Below the pieces are notes generated by a model. The model made no database searches. It was not told the origin of the DNA and saw nothing but the letters and a program-made list of their open reading frames with translations. From Tupaia tana (lineage: Eukaryota; Chordata; Mammalia; Scandentia; Tupaiidae), in the NCBI GenBank assembly GCA_026018925.1, contig JAKSZU010000018.1, positions 28,768,452-28,832,451 of the forward strand: 64,000 bases of DNA, given 5' to 3'. Numbering within the stretch: the stretch's first letter is position 1; each line of letters opens with the position of its first letter. Positions 29,849-40,737 of the stretch are shown here, one piece after another. Made by a program: the position numbers and the translations under genes.

Positions 29849-32800
29849 AGGGCATGGTCATGCAGAAGTCCCTTCTCCATTTCTCCCTCCTTTTGGGATT
29901 TCGGGCACATACGCACCCGTGGCTGGCATTTCAAGCCACGTTGTGAACTGCTCGATCAGACATGTGGCATCTGGTTGCCTTAACTACCACGCCATGGAGC
30001 CTCCTGGAATTAGCTTCTGAAGGTATTCCTGGCTATACTTGAGTTTCCTAATAGAGACCTTTGTGAGAGCATAAAAAAAATTAGGGGTTTCTTTAAAGTT
30101 CTTTTAACTCCTGGGACCAACAAATCTTAATATTTATTAAAGGACTCTGTTTGTTTGTTTTTCAGAAGGCACGTGTGCTCTCCAGAAAGACACAGAATGA
30201 TAAGAAAAAGCAACCCCACAGGGGATCATCACGTGCAGTTTCTTCTCATTCATCTCTTCCTTTTTTGGGGATTTTGGGCTTACACACAAGCCTGGCTTGG
30301 AAGCTGCCAGGTCCAACACTCAACTGCACAGTTGGCCATGTGGGATCCGGGCGCCTTAACCACCGCCTCAGGGAGTCAGCCCAAGGACTCTTATGTTTAA
30401 TGGAAACATTGTTTCTAGTTTCTAAGCAAAATACCAGGAGGTTTTGGTTCCACTTACACCTATGTAAACATGTAATTCTCAATCTTTACTGATAATATCC
30501 AAAAAGTTTATGAGATGAGATTATTAATTCATGAAAGCTTCTCTTCCTTTCCTCTGACCTTGTCTTTCTCTCAGCTGTTTTTTCCTGTTTTCTAAATATT
30601 AAAACCAGAGTCTTGTTATTAATGGATAGTGTTAGATGCTTATACCCTGTTCCTGATTTTTAAAATGAGCAAAACCCCGCTCCAGAAAAAAGTTCTTAAA
30701 CCCTAACATTATTTTTTAATTTTCAGAATTTTATTATTATTATTTATACGTTCAATCGCTATACATCATTTGGCTTATAAGGAGAATTTACCCAACATTA
30801 AATACACTTCAGACCAGTCCAGTTGAGGATACTATACACGTTAAACCCTAGTTTTAATTGCAAACCTTGGGGGGCTGGCAGGTGCCATGGTGATTAAAAT
30901 GCTGGGCTCCCATATGGCCAACTACCGTTCAAGTCTTGGATCTGGTATCTTGCTTTCTCATTTTCTGTCTCTCTCTCTGTGTCTCTCTCTGATCAAATTA
31001 AAAAATAATAATAAAAATAAAAATAATTCTTAAAAACAAAGCAAACCTTGGGCCAGCAGGTGGCGTAGTGGTCGAGACACTGTTAGGGGGCAATTTGTCA
31101 CTTTCTGTCTCTCTCTGGTGAGCACACCATGCCCTATATTTAAAATCTCTTTAAAAAATAGCAAACTTTATTGGTTCATGCTGAATTGATGCAATTTCCA
31201 GTAGAATTAAGCTCATGTGGACATAAAGGAATAAAGCTTTTTTTTTTCCCTGGGACACTCAGATAAAGTTCTTCATTATTCTAAGTAACAGCTTTTCCAG
31301 TAAGGTGCTGTTAGGAAGGAACTGGTTAGCTGCGCTCATAATTGACCCTGTATTAATTAAGCGGTTGTTCGTATGTGCTCAGATACATGCCTGGATAGTC
31401 CCTGTGATGTGTTGCAAAGAGAAAGGGAAGCCTGACCCTTTGGAGCCTGTAGGGACCAGGCTTTGAGTCTGCTGGTTCGGAGCTATGCCCAGTTCTTCCC
31501 ACAGGGGTCTCCCTCGGCCTGCTCCTGCCTAATCCAGGGCAGAAACTCCTGCTGAAATGGACAGCTCTGATGGCTTAATGTAAATTGGAACATGTGTCAT
31601 TAAGACTAGGGTGCCAGATGGCTGAGGGTTCAGCCCCTGCCAGGGCGAATGGGTGGAGCCAAAAAATGAAAGTGGGGGGAGGGGAAGGGAATGAAGACAA
31701 TTCATGTGTTATTTTTAAAAACACTCCTAATGTTGGCCGGCTTCCCCCCCTTCCACTGCCCCCAGTAGTATTTCTTTCCCTCAGCTTGACCCTCCTCCCT
31801 GGGGCTTACTTAGAGGGAAGATTAAAAAAAAAAAAAATCAGTGTTCTTTATTTGTTGCCACAGCAACCATGGAAAGCCTAAGAGAATGATCCTAAGGCAG
31901 ACTGAAAGGTCTAGTCCGCTCAGTGTCTACAGAGGCTGAGAACCGTTCTGGTCTGTACGTGCCCTAACCTGGGCTCTGAAGCTCCTAGAGTACCTCCAGC
32001 TCCTGGATGAGGTTCATGAAAGAGGAGAAATCGTTTGGCTTTAATTTGTGTGTGCGTGTATGTGTGATTAATAAAACAACCACACTTGTGTCATGAATGA
32101 AAAAAAAAATTCAAGTCAGAAACATTCGGCTCTTTCTGATTTAAAGAGGGAAGTAAAAAGAAAGTAAAATAAAACCTGCCTTCACCATGAGCAGTTTATT
32201 TTATTTTATTACTTTTTTTGGAGAGGTTTTTGCTATAGGGCACGTGCACTCGCCAGACAGACAGAGACAGAGACAGAAAGCGAGAAATCACCCCCCAGGG
32301 GGAATGGCCATGCCGCAGTCCCTTCTCCATTCTCCTCTGGGGATCTTGGGCACGCCCGCACACATGCCCAGCGTGAGTTTAAGCCACCGGGTTCGGGACT
32401 CGAACTGCAGTCAGCTACTTGGAAGTCTAGAGACATAGCCATTATGCTAACTGCTGGTCCCACCATAAACAGTTTATTTGATCTTCATCCCAGAACCAGG
32501 CCTGCGCAATGGCCTCTGAACTGGAAGAAGCTAGGAAAGGAAGTTGATGCTTTCTGAGGACACGTGTCTTATTGTGTGTGTTTGTCGGAAGCTGGGCTGA
32601 GGAGAGGGGTTGCTTCCTTGGAAGACCTTTACAGTCTAAGGCAGCCGGATTGCCAGGGTGGTTGGAAGGCCTTCTCCCAAATTGCCCACTCCCTTTTCCC
32701 CTTTGATCCTGGTTTTAGAGCCTAGAGAAAAGGCTTTGGGAAGTTTCCAACCCACTGAAGCTCTTATCTCTGATTAATACTCCCCACCCCCATTTATTTC

Positions 32801-35800
32801 CAGTGAGTTTGTATTTGCAGTCCTCTGGCCTTAATAAAGAAGAAGGAAAAAAAAAAAAAAGAAACACAATGCACTAGCAAATCTATTTAACTTGATTTCA
32901 GAGCTCTGGAAGCCTATGTAATGGGAATATTTGTATTTTTGTTCTTTGGAGGCTGAACTCTCTCCCAAGCAAAGCTATTTAGTCTGTCTCGCCAGCCAGG
33001 TTAAAATTCTAGAGACGGATGGCCTTTGCTTCAGAACAGCTGCCTTTTTTCCCCCCCGAGGCTCTCCTGTTTTACATGGGATGCATTCAATCCTTTCAGA
33101 AGGAATTCAGTGTGTGAATGTGGTTGTTGTCTAGTGACAGTGAAAGAACTCTCTTTAGGAAGTTACTGGAAGTCCGCTCACAGTGAACTTGCCTCTGGGG
33201 CAGGTGCAGAATGCTGCAGAGTCTATTCCGGCTCCCAGCCTGTTGGCTCCTGCCGTGTAAAAAGCCTTGTCTTCTTCTGCAAAGACCCAGTGGGTCAGAT
33301 GTGCTGGAGTGTTCCAGTGAAGTCATCGGCCATAAACTTTGAGATGAGCAGAAGGCAAATTCCCTAGCATTTCCTCTCTATGAGAGCCGGCGGGTCTTTC
33401 TGAAGCTGAGAGAGGCCTTTTGTTGACTCTGGCCTGAGAACTTTGGGATGTAAGATATAAGGCCTGTGATTTAAAATAATATTAGACAAATCAGCAACTT
33501 GTTTTTCAATAACAGCAGTCCTGGGCCCTAATGGCTTCCTGATTGGTTTAGTTGAGCCATCTGTATGATGTATGCTGTGTACCTTTTAAAGAAAGAATGC
33601 TGTGTTATTGAGAGTCATTACTGGTCTAAAACTGTGTTCGCATCTTGTGGAATACAGCCAGCTCTTATTAGGAGGCTATCTGACATTATTTAGAAGTAAT
33701 TTTTTGATTAACTCCTCCTTCACCAATAAGTCTGCCTGATTTTTTTTATAGAAAATATAGGAGGAATGTTGCTGCTTTGGTTGGGAACGTTTACGTGGGA
33801 AACGAGGTAGGCCGTGTTGGCATGTTCTGCACAGACCCAAATCTTTGTGCTCTTAATCTCCCTTGGAAAGAGGCCCAGAATTCAAAGCAGGAGGGCATTG
33901 AATGTCGCCAGCTTTGTTTGAGAAGCATTTCAATGTGATGTTTGTGTCTTGAGAACCCAAGAACTGCTACATTTGCAGGGATGGGGGCCCGTCTAGCCCA
34001 GCATTCTGTCTCTGACAATGGGCACCAGAGGATGTTTTGTGAGGAAGCATTCTTCCTGCAGCAGCCTCATGGGCTTTGTGATGCACCCCAGGATCTCCGG
34101 TTTTCTGTAATAGTCCTTGGTGGATATGTCATCCACAAAATTCTTAAAAATCTTCTTCGAACCTATTCATATGTGCCAACTCCGAGGGTGACAAATTCCA
34201 GAGTCAGCAAATATGTGAATGCTTACTGTAAGCCTAGCCAGCTACAAAGCACTGTGGGAGCTAGAAAAGACACCGACCAGCTCTCCCTAGGCCTGCTTGA
34301 GCTGATGCTTTCTTGACTAGACAAGACTCAGAGTTGTATTAAAAGGTGTGCAATAACATCAGATGTCACCTGGGGAGCACCAAGCACCCCACAAGTGGGT
34401 CAAATAATCACAGAGCTCACAGAGACTAATGTCTGTAAACAATGCCAGATTAATTATCTGTATTGAAATACAACTATTGGGACCAGCAGATGGCATAATG
34501 GTTACATCACTGAACTCCCATGTAGTTGACAGTGGTTCAACTCCCAGACCCAGTGGCTTGAAACTCTTGCTGGGTGCATGTCCTTGTGTACCCAAGATCC
34601 TGAGAGGAGAATGGAGAAATGATTGTGGTGTGGTGTGGCCACCCCCCCCCCCCCGGGGGGTGGTGGTGGTGGTGATTTCTTGCTTTTTGTCTCTCTGTCT
34701 GTCTCTGTCTCTCTGGCAAGCTCATGTGCCCTATAGCAAAAATTTCTTAAAAATAAAAAAAAGGGGGACCAGCAGTTAGCATAATGGCTATGTCCCTGGA
34801 CTCCCATGTAGCCGACTGCGGTTCGAGTCCCGGACCTGGTGGCTTAAACTCAGACCAGGCGCGTGTGCGTGCGTGTCCAAGATCCCGAGAGGAGAATGGA
34901 GGAGAAAGGATTGCGGCATGGCCATCCCCCCTGGGGGTTGATTTCTCACTTTCTATCTCTCTGTCTCTCTCTGTCTTTCTGGTGAGTGCACGCGCCCTAT
35001 AGCAAAAACCTCTCTAAAAAAAGAAAAAAAGAAAAATATTATTGGGCTAGCTCGTGGCATGGTGGTTCAAGTGGCTTGGTCCCACCTGGCCAACTCTTAA
35101 TACAGGGTTCAAGTCTGCGACCTGGCACCTTGAAAAGCACCCTAGGTATATGCGTGTGGATGCTCAAAATCCTGAAAAGAGTCAGAAACAGAGGAGAGGA
35201 AAGTGCTGTGAGGCCATCCCCCATGGAGATGGGGGCTCTCCTTTTCCCTCTCTTTCTGTCTCTGGTGAGTGCCCGTGCCCCCTGCAAAATTTTTTTAAAA
35301 AGAAATATAACTATCCATCTCAACACCCTGTACCCTCCCTATACACAAATATAACGAAAGCCAAATTGTAACCAAAAAGCTGAATTAGTGAGCAAGGAAG
35401 ACTTTACTTGGTGTGAGTGAGTCATGGATTATGACAGCCTGACACAGCTATTTCTAGGCATGGTGTTTTTCCCACCAGTACCTACGAGAAGGCCACGTGC
35501 TTGTCTTTCTGATATGTACAGGCCTAGACCTGGTTATCTTTATCATGTCTCAGTGCATTCAGCCCTGGCAGTCTAGCCCCTATTCAGTAGTGCTTTTGTT
35601 TGTCTCTGTTTTGTTCACATAAGGTACTTAAGAGTTTAATGCTTGGAGGCCAGCAAGTGGCATGGGAGTTAAGGTGCTGGATTCTCACATGGCTGACTGC
35701 AGTTCCACCCCCAGACCTAGTGGCTTGCTTTCTCATTTTCCTTTTCCCTCTCTCTCCGTCTCTCTCTGGTGGGCACATGTGCCCTATAGCAAATTAAAAC

Positions 35801-38800
35801 TAAATAAATAGACAAACAAAGTTAAATAAATCTTTTTTTTAAAGGTTAATGCTTCAAGATATTTGTTCTTTCCCAAATATTATGAGAGTAAGAACCCATA
35901 TTCATGATTTGATTCCTCCTCATTATATACTTCCTACGTACACAGCTAACGATATAAAACAATGTAGGATGGAGTGCTGAAGTATGTAGTCTAGACAACG
36001 AGAGCCAGAAAAACAAACCAGAGAAAAGGGTCATTATGGGCTGAAATCGCTGACGAAGGTGTTTGTGTGGGGCACAGATAGGACTTGAATTCATACTTGA
36101 AAAAGAAAATTAGGAAAAAGGTGATAAGAGAGCATGAAGTGGGAGTGAGCCCAGGGGAGTAATGGTTTCGCTTTTTGGTTGCCCTCTCCTTCTCAATGAC
36201 ACTCAGTGCTCCAGTGAACTTTCTGGAAAAAGAAGTGTATGAGGTAGTATGGGGCGGTGGAAAGCCTGGTAAACCCTGACTCTCCAAATTAGGATCTGTC
36301 ATTTGCAATCCCTGGGTCCACCTTTGGAAGATGGAGACAGTACTGCCTGTCTTGTTATTTTTGTTGTTGTGAAGGTTAAATGAGAGAAAGTTATGAAGAC
36401 ACTCAGTAAATGTTAGCTGAATCTATTGGGTCATCGGAAAAGTCATGACGTATTTTTTCTGTGTTTTTCTCAGCAAAAATACGTCATGACTTTTCCGACG
36501 GCCAATAAATTGAGTCGCTTTCTTTTCTGAGAATTTATCTTGATTTACACATTACCAGGTTACCTGAGATTCCCAGTGGTGGTTGTGTAGACAACCCTGT
36601 ATAGAGGTGACAGCATGCCATACCTCTTACATATAAACCTCCACACACTGGGTCACAACTCCTGTCACGCCTCTCGGGCTACTCTGATTTTCCTTAAATA
36701 GTTCCATTTCGCCTTCAAAAGGTTGTTGCCTGGTATTTTAGTACTAACTGGTCTCGTTTTCCTCCTTGAAGGTGCGGAATGGCCACATCAAAAGAATCAC
36801 TGATAACGACATCCAGTCCCTGGTGCTGGAAATTGAAGGAACAAATGTCAGGTAGGTCGCCAACTCTGTTCTCCGAGAGACGTCACATATAGAGAGACAG
36901 AACCCCATAGAGGTCAGTGGCACAGATTAGTCAGACTGTCCCGTGTGACTCTATGTTCTGCTCTCTACAACGTACCTTCGCAAGTCACTTAATCCCCCAG
37001 GCCTTAATTTCCTCACCTGTAGAGAACGAGCTGATAAGAATGTAGCTTCTTGATAAGGTTATTAGAAGGATTGAATAAATAAATATGTATGAAACACATA
37101 GACCCATGTGCACTACGTCAGTATTAACTCTGTTATTGATATTTAACCAGCTTCGGGGGTTGGTGGCCAGTGTGTTTTTCAGTGTCACTGTGGTCTTAGT
37201 TTTGGTTTTCTATTATTCGACGGTTTTCCTGGAGTAGAATTGAAGTCTTCTGCCACTAGAAGAACTTCCTAAGATCCATTGGTCTGACTTTATTTTCCAG
37301 ATATTTTATTGTTGATGTCTAGTCCTATATTCAGCTTTAGTTTCTTGAGTCCAGCATTTTTTTTTAAAGCATTAGCTGACTTAAGGGTCGAGGAATTCAT
37401 TCTGAGTCTTCTAGATCTGCTTTCCAGTTTTTCCTCTTGGCTCATGTGTTATTGTTGTACATACCACAATGGAAAAGACAAGGAGCGTGTTTACTGCTAT
37501 TTCCTCTCTGTCTGCAGCACCACATACATTACATGTCCTGCAGACCCTAAGAAGACGTTGGGAATTAAACTTCCTTTCCTCGTCATGATTATCAAAAACC
37601 TGAAGAAATACTTCACCTTTGAGGTCCAGGTAAGTATGTGCACAAGAGTGTGTCTACATCTGCTCTTGGCTATACCAAAGAGATAACCATTTAACAGACG
37701 GGGGAAAGTGGCCTACAAAGAATCCTGGTCCTTTTGTATGTGTTATTTTCTGCCTCTGCTATAAGCTTGATGCAGCCCTTGTTGTTATGATGTGAATTTA
37801 CTATTGGTAATCAAAATATTTAATTGAAGAAATGGAAAGCACTAGAAAATCAGTAAAAGAGTTAGCATGTTGTCCCATGGAGAATGTTGTTTAATACCAG
37901 GTTATTCCTTTTTTTTAAAAATTTTATTTATTAACTTATTTTACTTTAACCAGAGAGAGAGAGAGAGAGCGCGCGCGCGCGCAAGCAAGCAAAAAAGCAA
38001 GACGCCAGGTCCAGGACTTGAACTGTGGTTAGCCATGTGGAAGTGTCCAGCACCTTAACCACCATGCCACCTGCTGGTCCCCAATACTGAGTTATTCTTC
38101 CCTATTTTAGTATTTCTGATTTTTCAAAGGGAAGAACTTTCATGAAATCATTCTATGGTCTGAGAGCCTGTGTATATCATATGTCATAAGCAGCTGCTGT
38201 TGTCTTGGCAACAAACAAGATAAACTTGCGACTTCCAGGCCATCTGTATCCAGTGCGTGACCCATATCTGGTCTGTTTATTCTCCTCTGGGTCTCAGCCT
38301 TGGGATACCAGGCTGTAGGAGTCAGATTCTTGTCGTATTGAGGTTGTTTGCCTCCTCCGAGATGGAGTTAGTGTGACTTCCATTTCACAGGTACTGGATG
38401 ACAAGAATGTGCGTCGGCGGTTTCGGGCAAGCAACTACCAGAGCACCACCCGGGTCAAGCCCTTCATCTGTACCATGCCCATGCGGCTGGATGACGGCTG
38501 GAACCAGATTCAGTTCAACCTGTCGGACTTCACCCGGCGAGCATATGGCACCAATTACATCGAGACTCTAAGAGTGCAGGTACCTTTCCAGGTGGAGCCC
38601 CACATTGGGCACGGGGGATATGCTGCATCTGATGCTGGCTTGTGGCCCCTGTGGCAGACAGCTTGGGTTTATGGCTGGAGTCCAGGGGATTTGGGCCTTG
38701 TGAAGGTCCTGGACATATTTGGGAGTCTGCTCAGATATGGGGGCAGAGACAGCAAGCAGAAGCTCCCTTTTGCCAGAATCAGCCTCTAGGCCAAGCCAAG

Positions 38801-39443
38801 GAGATGCCCGAGTGTTGAAGCTTGATAGATCAGGAGAGGGCCCCTACGAGAATCAGGAAAAGAGGAAATACAATCAAATTTAGCCTCAAACAAGCCTTGC
38901 TTCTGCAGATCCACGCAAACTGTCGCATCCGACGGGTTTACTTCTCAGACAGACTCTATTCAGAAGACGAACTGCCAGCAGAGTTCAAACTGTACCTCCC
39001 AGTTCAGAACAAGGCAAAGGTAAGCAGCCTTTCCAGGGGAGGGCCAGTCAGTGAACTAGGGGTTCTGTGTCCCCGGAAAGTGGAAAGTGCCTCTCGGGGG
39101 ACACTTGGGAGGACCTTTGTGTCCTAAGATTGTATGTCGGTCTTCTGACATCAGCCCCAGGTCAGGAGTGACCCTGATTCCTGCCTCCTGAAGGGATCCT
39201 GCTGCTTCCTGCTCGTAGGCTTTCTCAGAAGATATCCTCCATCTGAACCTCTCGGTTAGCCCGAATTTCTTTCAGCCAACAGGTCTGCTCTAACGCAGAG
39301 TGGGTGCCCACATCCCTGCCCACTGCAGACATGGATGCCTCCACACGGCCCAGTGTCTGTTCTGATGTCACCAGAGCTAGGAACCATCTGTTTTCTAATA
39401 CCCCAGCTGATACCTCTTTTCTGTTTTTCCCCTCCAGCAATAA
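25733..39443 (+). CDS. CFAP20: Cilia- and flagella-associated protein 20 (spliced, complete)
   Basis: Join of 25733-25816, 36772-36851, 37518-37629, 38391-38579, 38909-39019 and 39438-39443: 582 nt, 193 codons plus TAA, the length known for human CFAP20 (C16orf80/GTL3, BUG22 orthologue). All introns are GT-AG. The protein is one DUF667/CFAP20 domain from [20 protein letters not shown] to ...[10 protein letters not shown]. Known: basal-body and axonemal protein of the doublet inner junction, needed for ciliary stability and tubulin glycylation; also reported in the nucleus, linked to RNA polymerase II transcription. No signal peptide or membrane segment is seen. The start is the ATG at 25733: G at -3, a CpG-rich leader and the family's conserved N-terminus. 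The frame is intact in every exon. Confidence 0.98.
28745..29000 (+). mobile_element. SINE, long type A2
   Basis: Full-length in CFAP20 intron 1; perfect GTTAGTACTTAAGT on both sides. Confidence 0.92.
29484..29725 (+). mobile_element. SINE type C, first of a pair
   Basis: Shortened head (GGGCCAGCCACCTGGCTGAC). AAATTAGCTTCT at 29472, AAATTAGCTCCT at 29726. Confidence 0.8.
29738..30006 (-). mobile_element. SINE type C, second of a pair, with (AC)n
   Basis: Reversed; contains a ~35-bp AC repeat (about 29813-29847). Third target copy GAATTAGCTTCT at 30007. Confidence 0.8.
30151..30382 (-). mobile_element. SINE type C
   Basis: CACGTGTGCTCTCCAGAAAG, ACAGTTGGCCATGTGGGATC; flanks AAGGACTCT on both sides. 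Confidence 0.78.
30871..31039 (+). mobile_element. SINE, short type B, first of a pair
   Basis: Flanked by GCAAACCTTGG at 30860 and 31041. Confidence 0.87.
31051..31160 (+). mobile_element. SINE with internal deletion, second of a pair
   Basis: Head GGCCAGCAGGTGGCGTAGTGG joins straight to GTCACTTTCTGTCTCTCTC. The B box and body are missing. Right flank GCAAACTTTA. Confidence 0.78.
31171..32198. other. CFAP20 intron 1, unique sequence
   Basis: No SINE. A C-rich stretch at 31740-31775. No exon or RNA gene recognised. Confidence 0.45.
32199..32461 (-). mobile_element. SINE, long type A2
   Basis: Reversed full-length copy; flanks ACCATGAGCAGTTTATTT / ACCATAAACAGTTTATTT. Confidence 0.9.
32462..34478. 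other. SINE-free block in CFAP20 intron 1
   Basis: 2 kb with no SINE or recognised L1, in an intron otherwise well populated. It has many AT-rich words of the kind seen in conserved non-coding elements. No open frame looks coding. Confidence 0.45.
34479..34762 (+). mobile_element. SINE, long type A (diverged), first of a triplet
   Basis: Carries a slipped C(14)G(6) version of the usual C6-T-G6 hairpin near 34641-34660 and a (GGT)n run after it. Left flank GAAATACAACTAT. Confidence 0.82.
34765..35032 (+). mobile_element. SINE, long type A2, second of a triplet
   Basis: Full-length, inserted in the A-tail of the previous copy; followed by GAAAAATATTATTGGG. Confidence 0.87.
35044..35300 (+). 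mobile_element. SINE type C, third of a triplet
   Basis: GGGCTAGCTCGTGGCATGG head; right flank GAAATATAACTAT matches the left flank of the first member. Confidence 0.8.
35647..35843 (+). mobile_element. SINE, short type B with an A-like end
   Basis: B head and CT stretch, but GGGCACATGTGCCCTATAGC before the AT tail, a feature of the long types. Flanks TTTAATGCTTGG / GTTAATGCTTCA. Confidence 0.8.
35844..36423. other. CFAP20 intron 1, unique sequence
   Basis: Nothing recognised. Confidence 0.4.
36426..36505. mobile_element. TA-flanked palindromic MITE, copy 2 (best preserved)
   Basis: 80 bp between TA dinucleotides. Outer arms TTGGGTCATCGGAAAAGTCA and its near-perfect inverse continue inward through TGACGTATTTT, so the DNA is nearly one hairpin with a short loop. 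About 270 bp before CFAP20 exon 2. Confidence 0.88.
36772..36851 (+). CDS. CFAP20: CFAP20 coding exon 2, residues 29-55
   Basis: 80 nt; acceptor TTGAAG, donor GTAGGT at 36852. It encodes [20 protein letters not shown] and IEGTNV, ending in AG of a split Ser codon. Confidence 0.96.
37518..37629 (+). CDS. CFAP20: CFAP20 coding exon 3, residues 55-92
   Basis: 112 nt; acceptor TCTGCAG, donor GTAAGT. It encodes [20 protein letters not shown] and onward to YFTFEVQ. The first C completes the Ser codon begun in the previous exon. Confidence 0.96.
37909..38081 (-). mobile_element. SINE, short type B
   Basis: In CFAP20 intron 3. Reversed, with a (GA)n(GC)n run at about 37952-37982. Flanks AATACCAGGTTATTC / AATACTGAGTTATTC. 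Confidence 0.87.
38391..38579 (+). CDS. CFAP20: CFAP20 coding exon 4, residues 93-155
   Basis: 189 nt, phase 0-0; acceptor TTTCACAG, donor GTACCT. It encodes [20 protein letters not shown] through [20 protein letters not shown] and VQ. The frame stays open through the donor to a stop near 38787, so intron retention would give a different C-terminus. Confidence 0.97.
38909..39019 (+). CDS. CFAP20: CFAP20 coding exon 5, residues 156-192
   Basis: 111 nt, phase 0-0; acceptor TTCTGCAG, donor GTAAGC. It encodes [20 protein letters not shown] through YLPVQNKAK. Confidence 0.97.
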
Positions 39444-39875
39444 CTGGGATACAGCTCAAGAGATGGACTCAGGATGGGACTCTTAGTTTAAAAAGGAAAC
39501 TATCTGGAGGACAATGCAAAAAACATATTTATATTAGTTCACTGTGCTATGGGTCTTTTATTTCCTACTTGGTGTCCCTTGTCATGGACACCAGCGACCA
39601 GGCCGTAACTCCGTATTTGCACTGTAAGTACAGTGAAGGGTAAGCAGTCCTGTGAGTGATGGGTGAATGCTGGAGTTGACCCCGCTGCCTGCCCCAGTGT
39701 GGGGGGAGATACATTTACCATGAACTTAAAGAATTAAAGGCCCCCAAAAGGCAATTTCAGACCAATATTTCTTCCTACGGTTTATTCTTTGTTTTATATA
39801 TTCTCTAAATATATGTATATGCTATGGAATACTCATTATCTGGAAATGAATAAAATGTTATATTCTTGGTTTGTA
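39438..39875 (+). CDS. CFAP20: CFAP20 terminal exon: one Gln codon, stop and 3'UTR
   Basis: Acceptor CCCCTCCAG; CAA at 39438-39440 gives the last residue Gln193, then TAA at 39441-39443. The rest is 3'UTR up to about 39875. The 3' end is inferred from the poly(A) signal. Confidence 0.9.
39849..39854 (+). promoter_or_regulatory. CFAP20: CFAP20 poly(A) signal AATAAA
   Basis: Canonical hexamer in GAAATGAATAAAATGTTA about 405 nt after the stop, followed by a GT-rich stretch near 39867-39895 that suits a downstream element. Confidence 0.88.
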
Positions 39876-40001
39876 AAGGTGTTCCTAGTTTGTCTGTTTT
39901 AATGGTGACATTTCTCTGTCCTTTTTAAATATGATAATGGAACTATTTCCAGTGAACATACCAAACGTTTCATGCTGTGGAATATCTTGCACTGTGAAAT
40001 A

Positions 40002-40080
40002 CTGGGTTGTCAGAAAAGTCATGACGTATTTTCTATGTTTTTCTATGCAAAAATGCATCATGACTTTTCTGATGACCCAG
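40002..40080. mobile_element. TA-flanked palindromic MITE, copy 3
   Basis: CTGGGTTGTCAGAAAAGTCA ... TGACTTTTCTGATGACCCAG; TA on the left, TG on the right (decayed). About 130 bp past the CFAP20 poly(A) site. Confidence 0.85.
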
Positions 40081-40451
40081 TGTATTGCAGGTGAAGTACT
40101 TACCCTGAGTGTAGGGGCTGGGAGGGAAATGGGTTTTAATCACTCGAATCACCGGGAAGAGCCAAAACCTTACCCAGCTCTCCCCACACGCTTACTCTGG
40201 TGTATGTATGCCTGGTTAGAGACACGACACAGGCACTGTTGCTTTTTGTTTGGTTTTGTTTTGTTTTGGCTAGAAAGTGAAATTATCCAGAGTGAAGCTC
40301 TTTGTATGATGCAGCTCTACTGTGTGCAATATTCCTGGTGAGGAAGTCACTGAGGCAACTGAGGGCAGAGAGGAACATGTGTAGATATCCCTAGATAATC
40401 TTGAAGGGGACACATAAGAACTGGTACAGTGATTACATCTGGGCTGAAGGG

Positions 40452-40699
40452 GTTTGGTTTGGTTTTGACTAGAGGATACAAGTGCTCACCTGAGAAAGAC
40501 AGAAAAAGAGAAGGAGAAAGTCCCTGCCCTGCGACGGGGGCACATCACAGTCCTGTGTCCATTTCTCCATCCTGCTGGGATTGGGGGTGTGCGTATACAC
40601 TCACCTGCAGTGTTCTTCAAGCCAGCAGGACCAGGGTTTGGGTCACAGTTGGCCATGTAGGATCAGGCTTCCTTAACCACTAGGCTACAGAGCTGGCCC
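40452..40699 (-). mobile_element. SINE type C
   Basis: Reversed, diverged; AGTTGGCCATGTAGGATC, ACCACTAGGCTACAGAGC. Confidence 0.7.
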
Positions 40700-40737
40700 T
40701 GTTTGGTATACATTTTTTGTACTGTAAAAGAGTTGTT

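Larger units (their letters stand above)
25817..36771 (+). other. CFAP20: CFAP20 intron 1 (10.95 kb)
   Basis: From 25817 to about 28744 there is no SINE and no recognised gene. SINEs lie at 28745-31160, 32199-32461 and 34479-35843. 32462-34478 is a second SINE-free block. A palindromic MITE sits at 36426-36505, just before exon 2. Confidence 0.85.
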
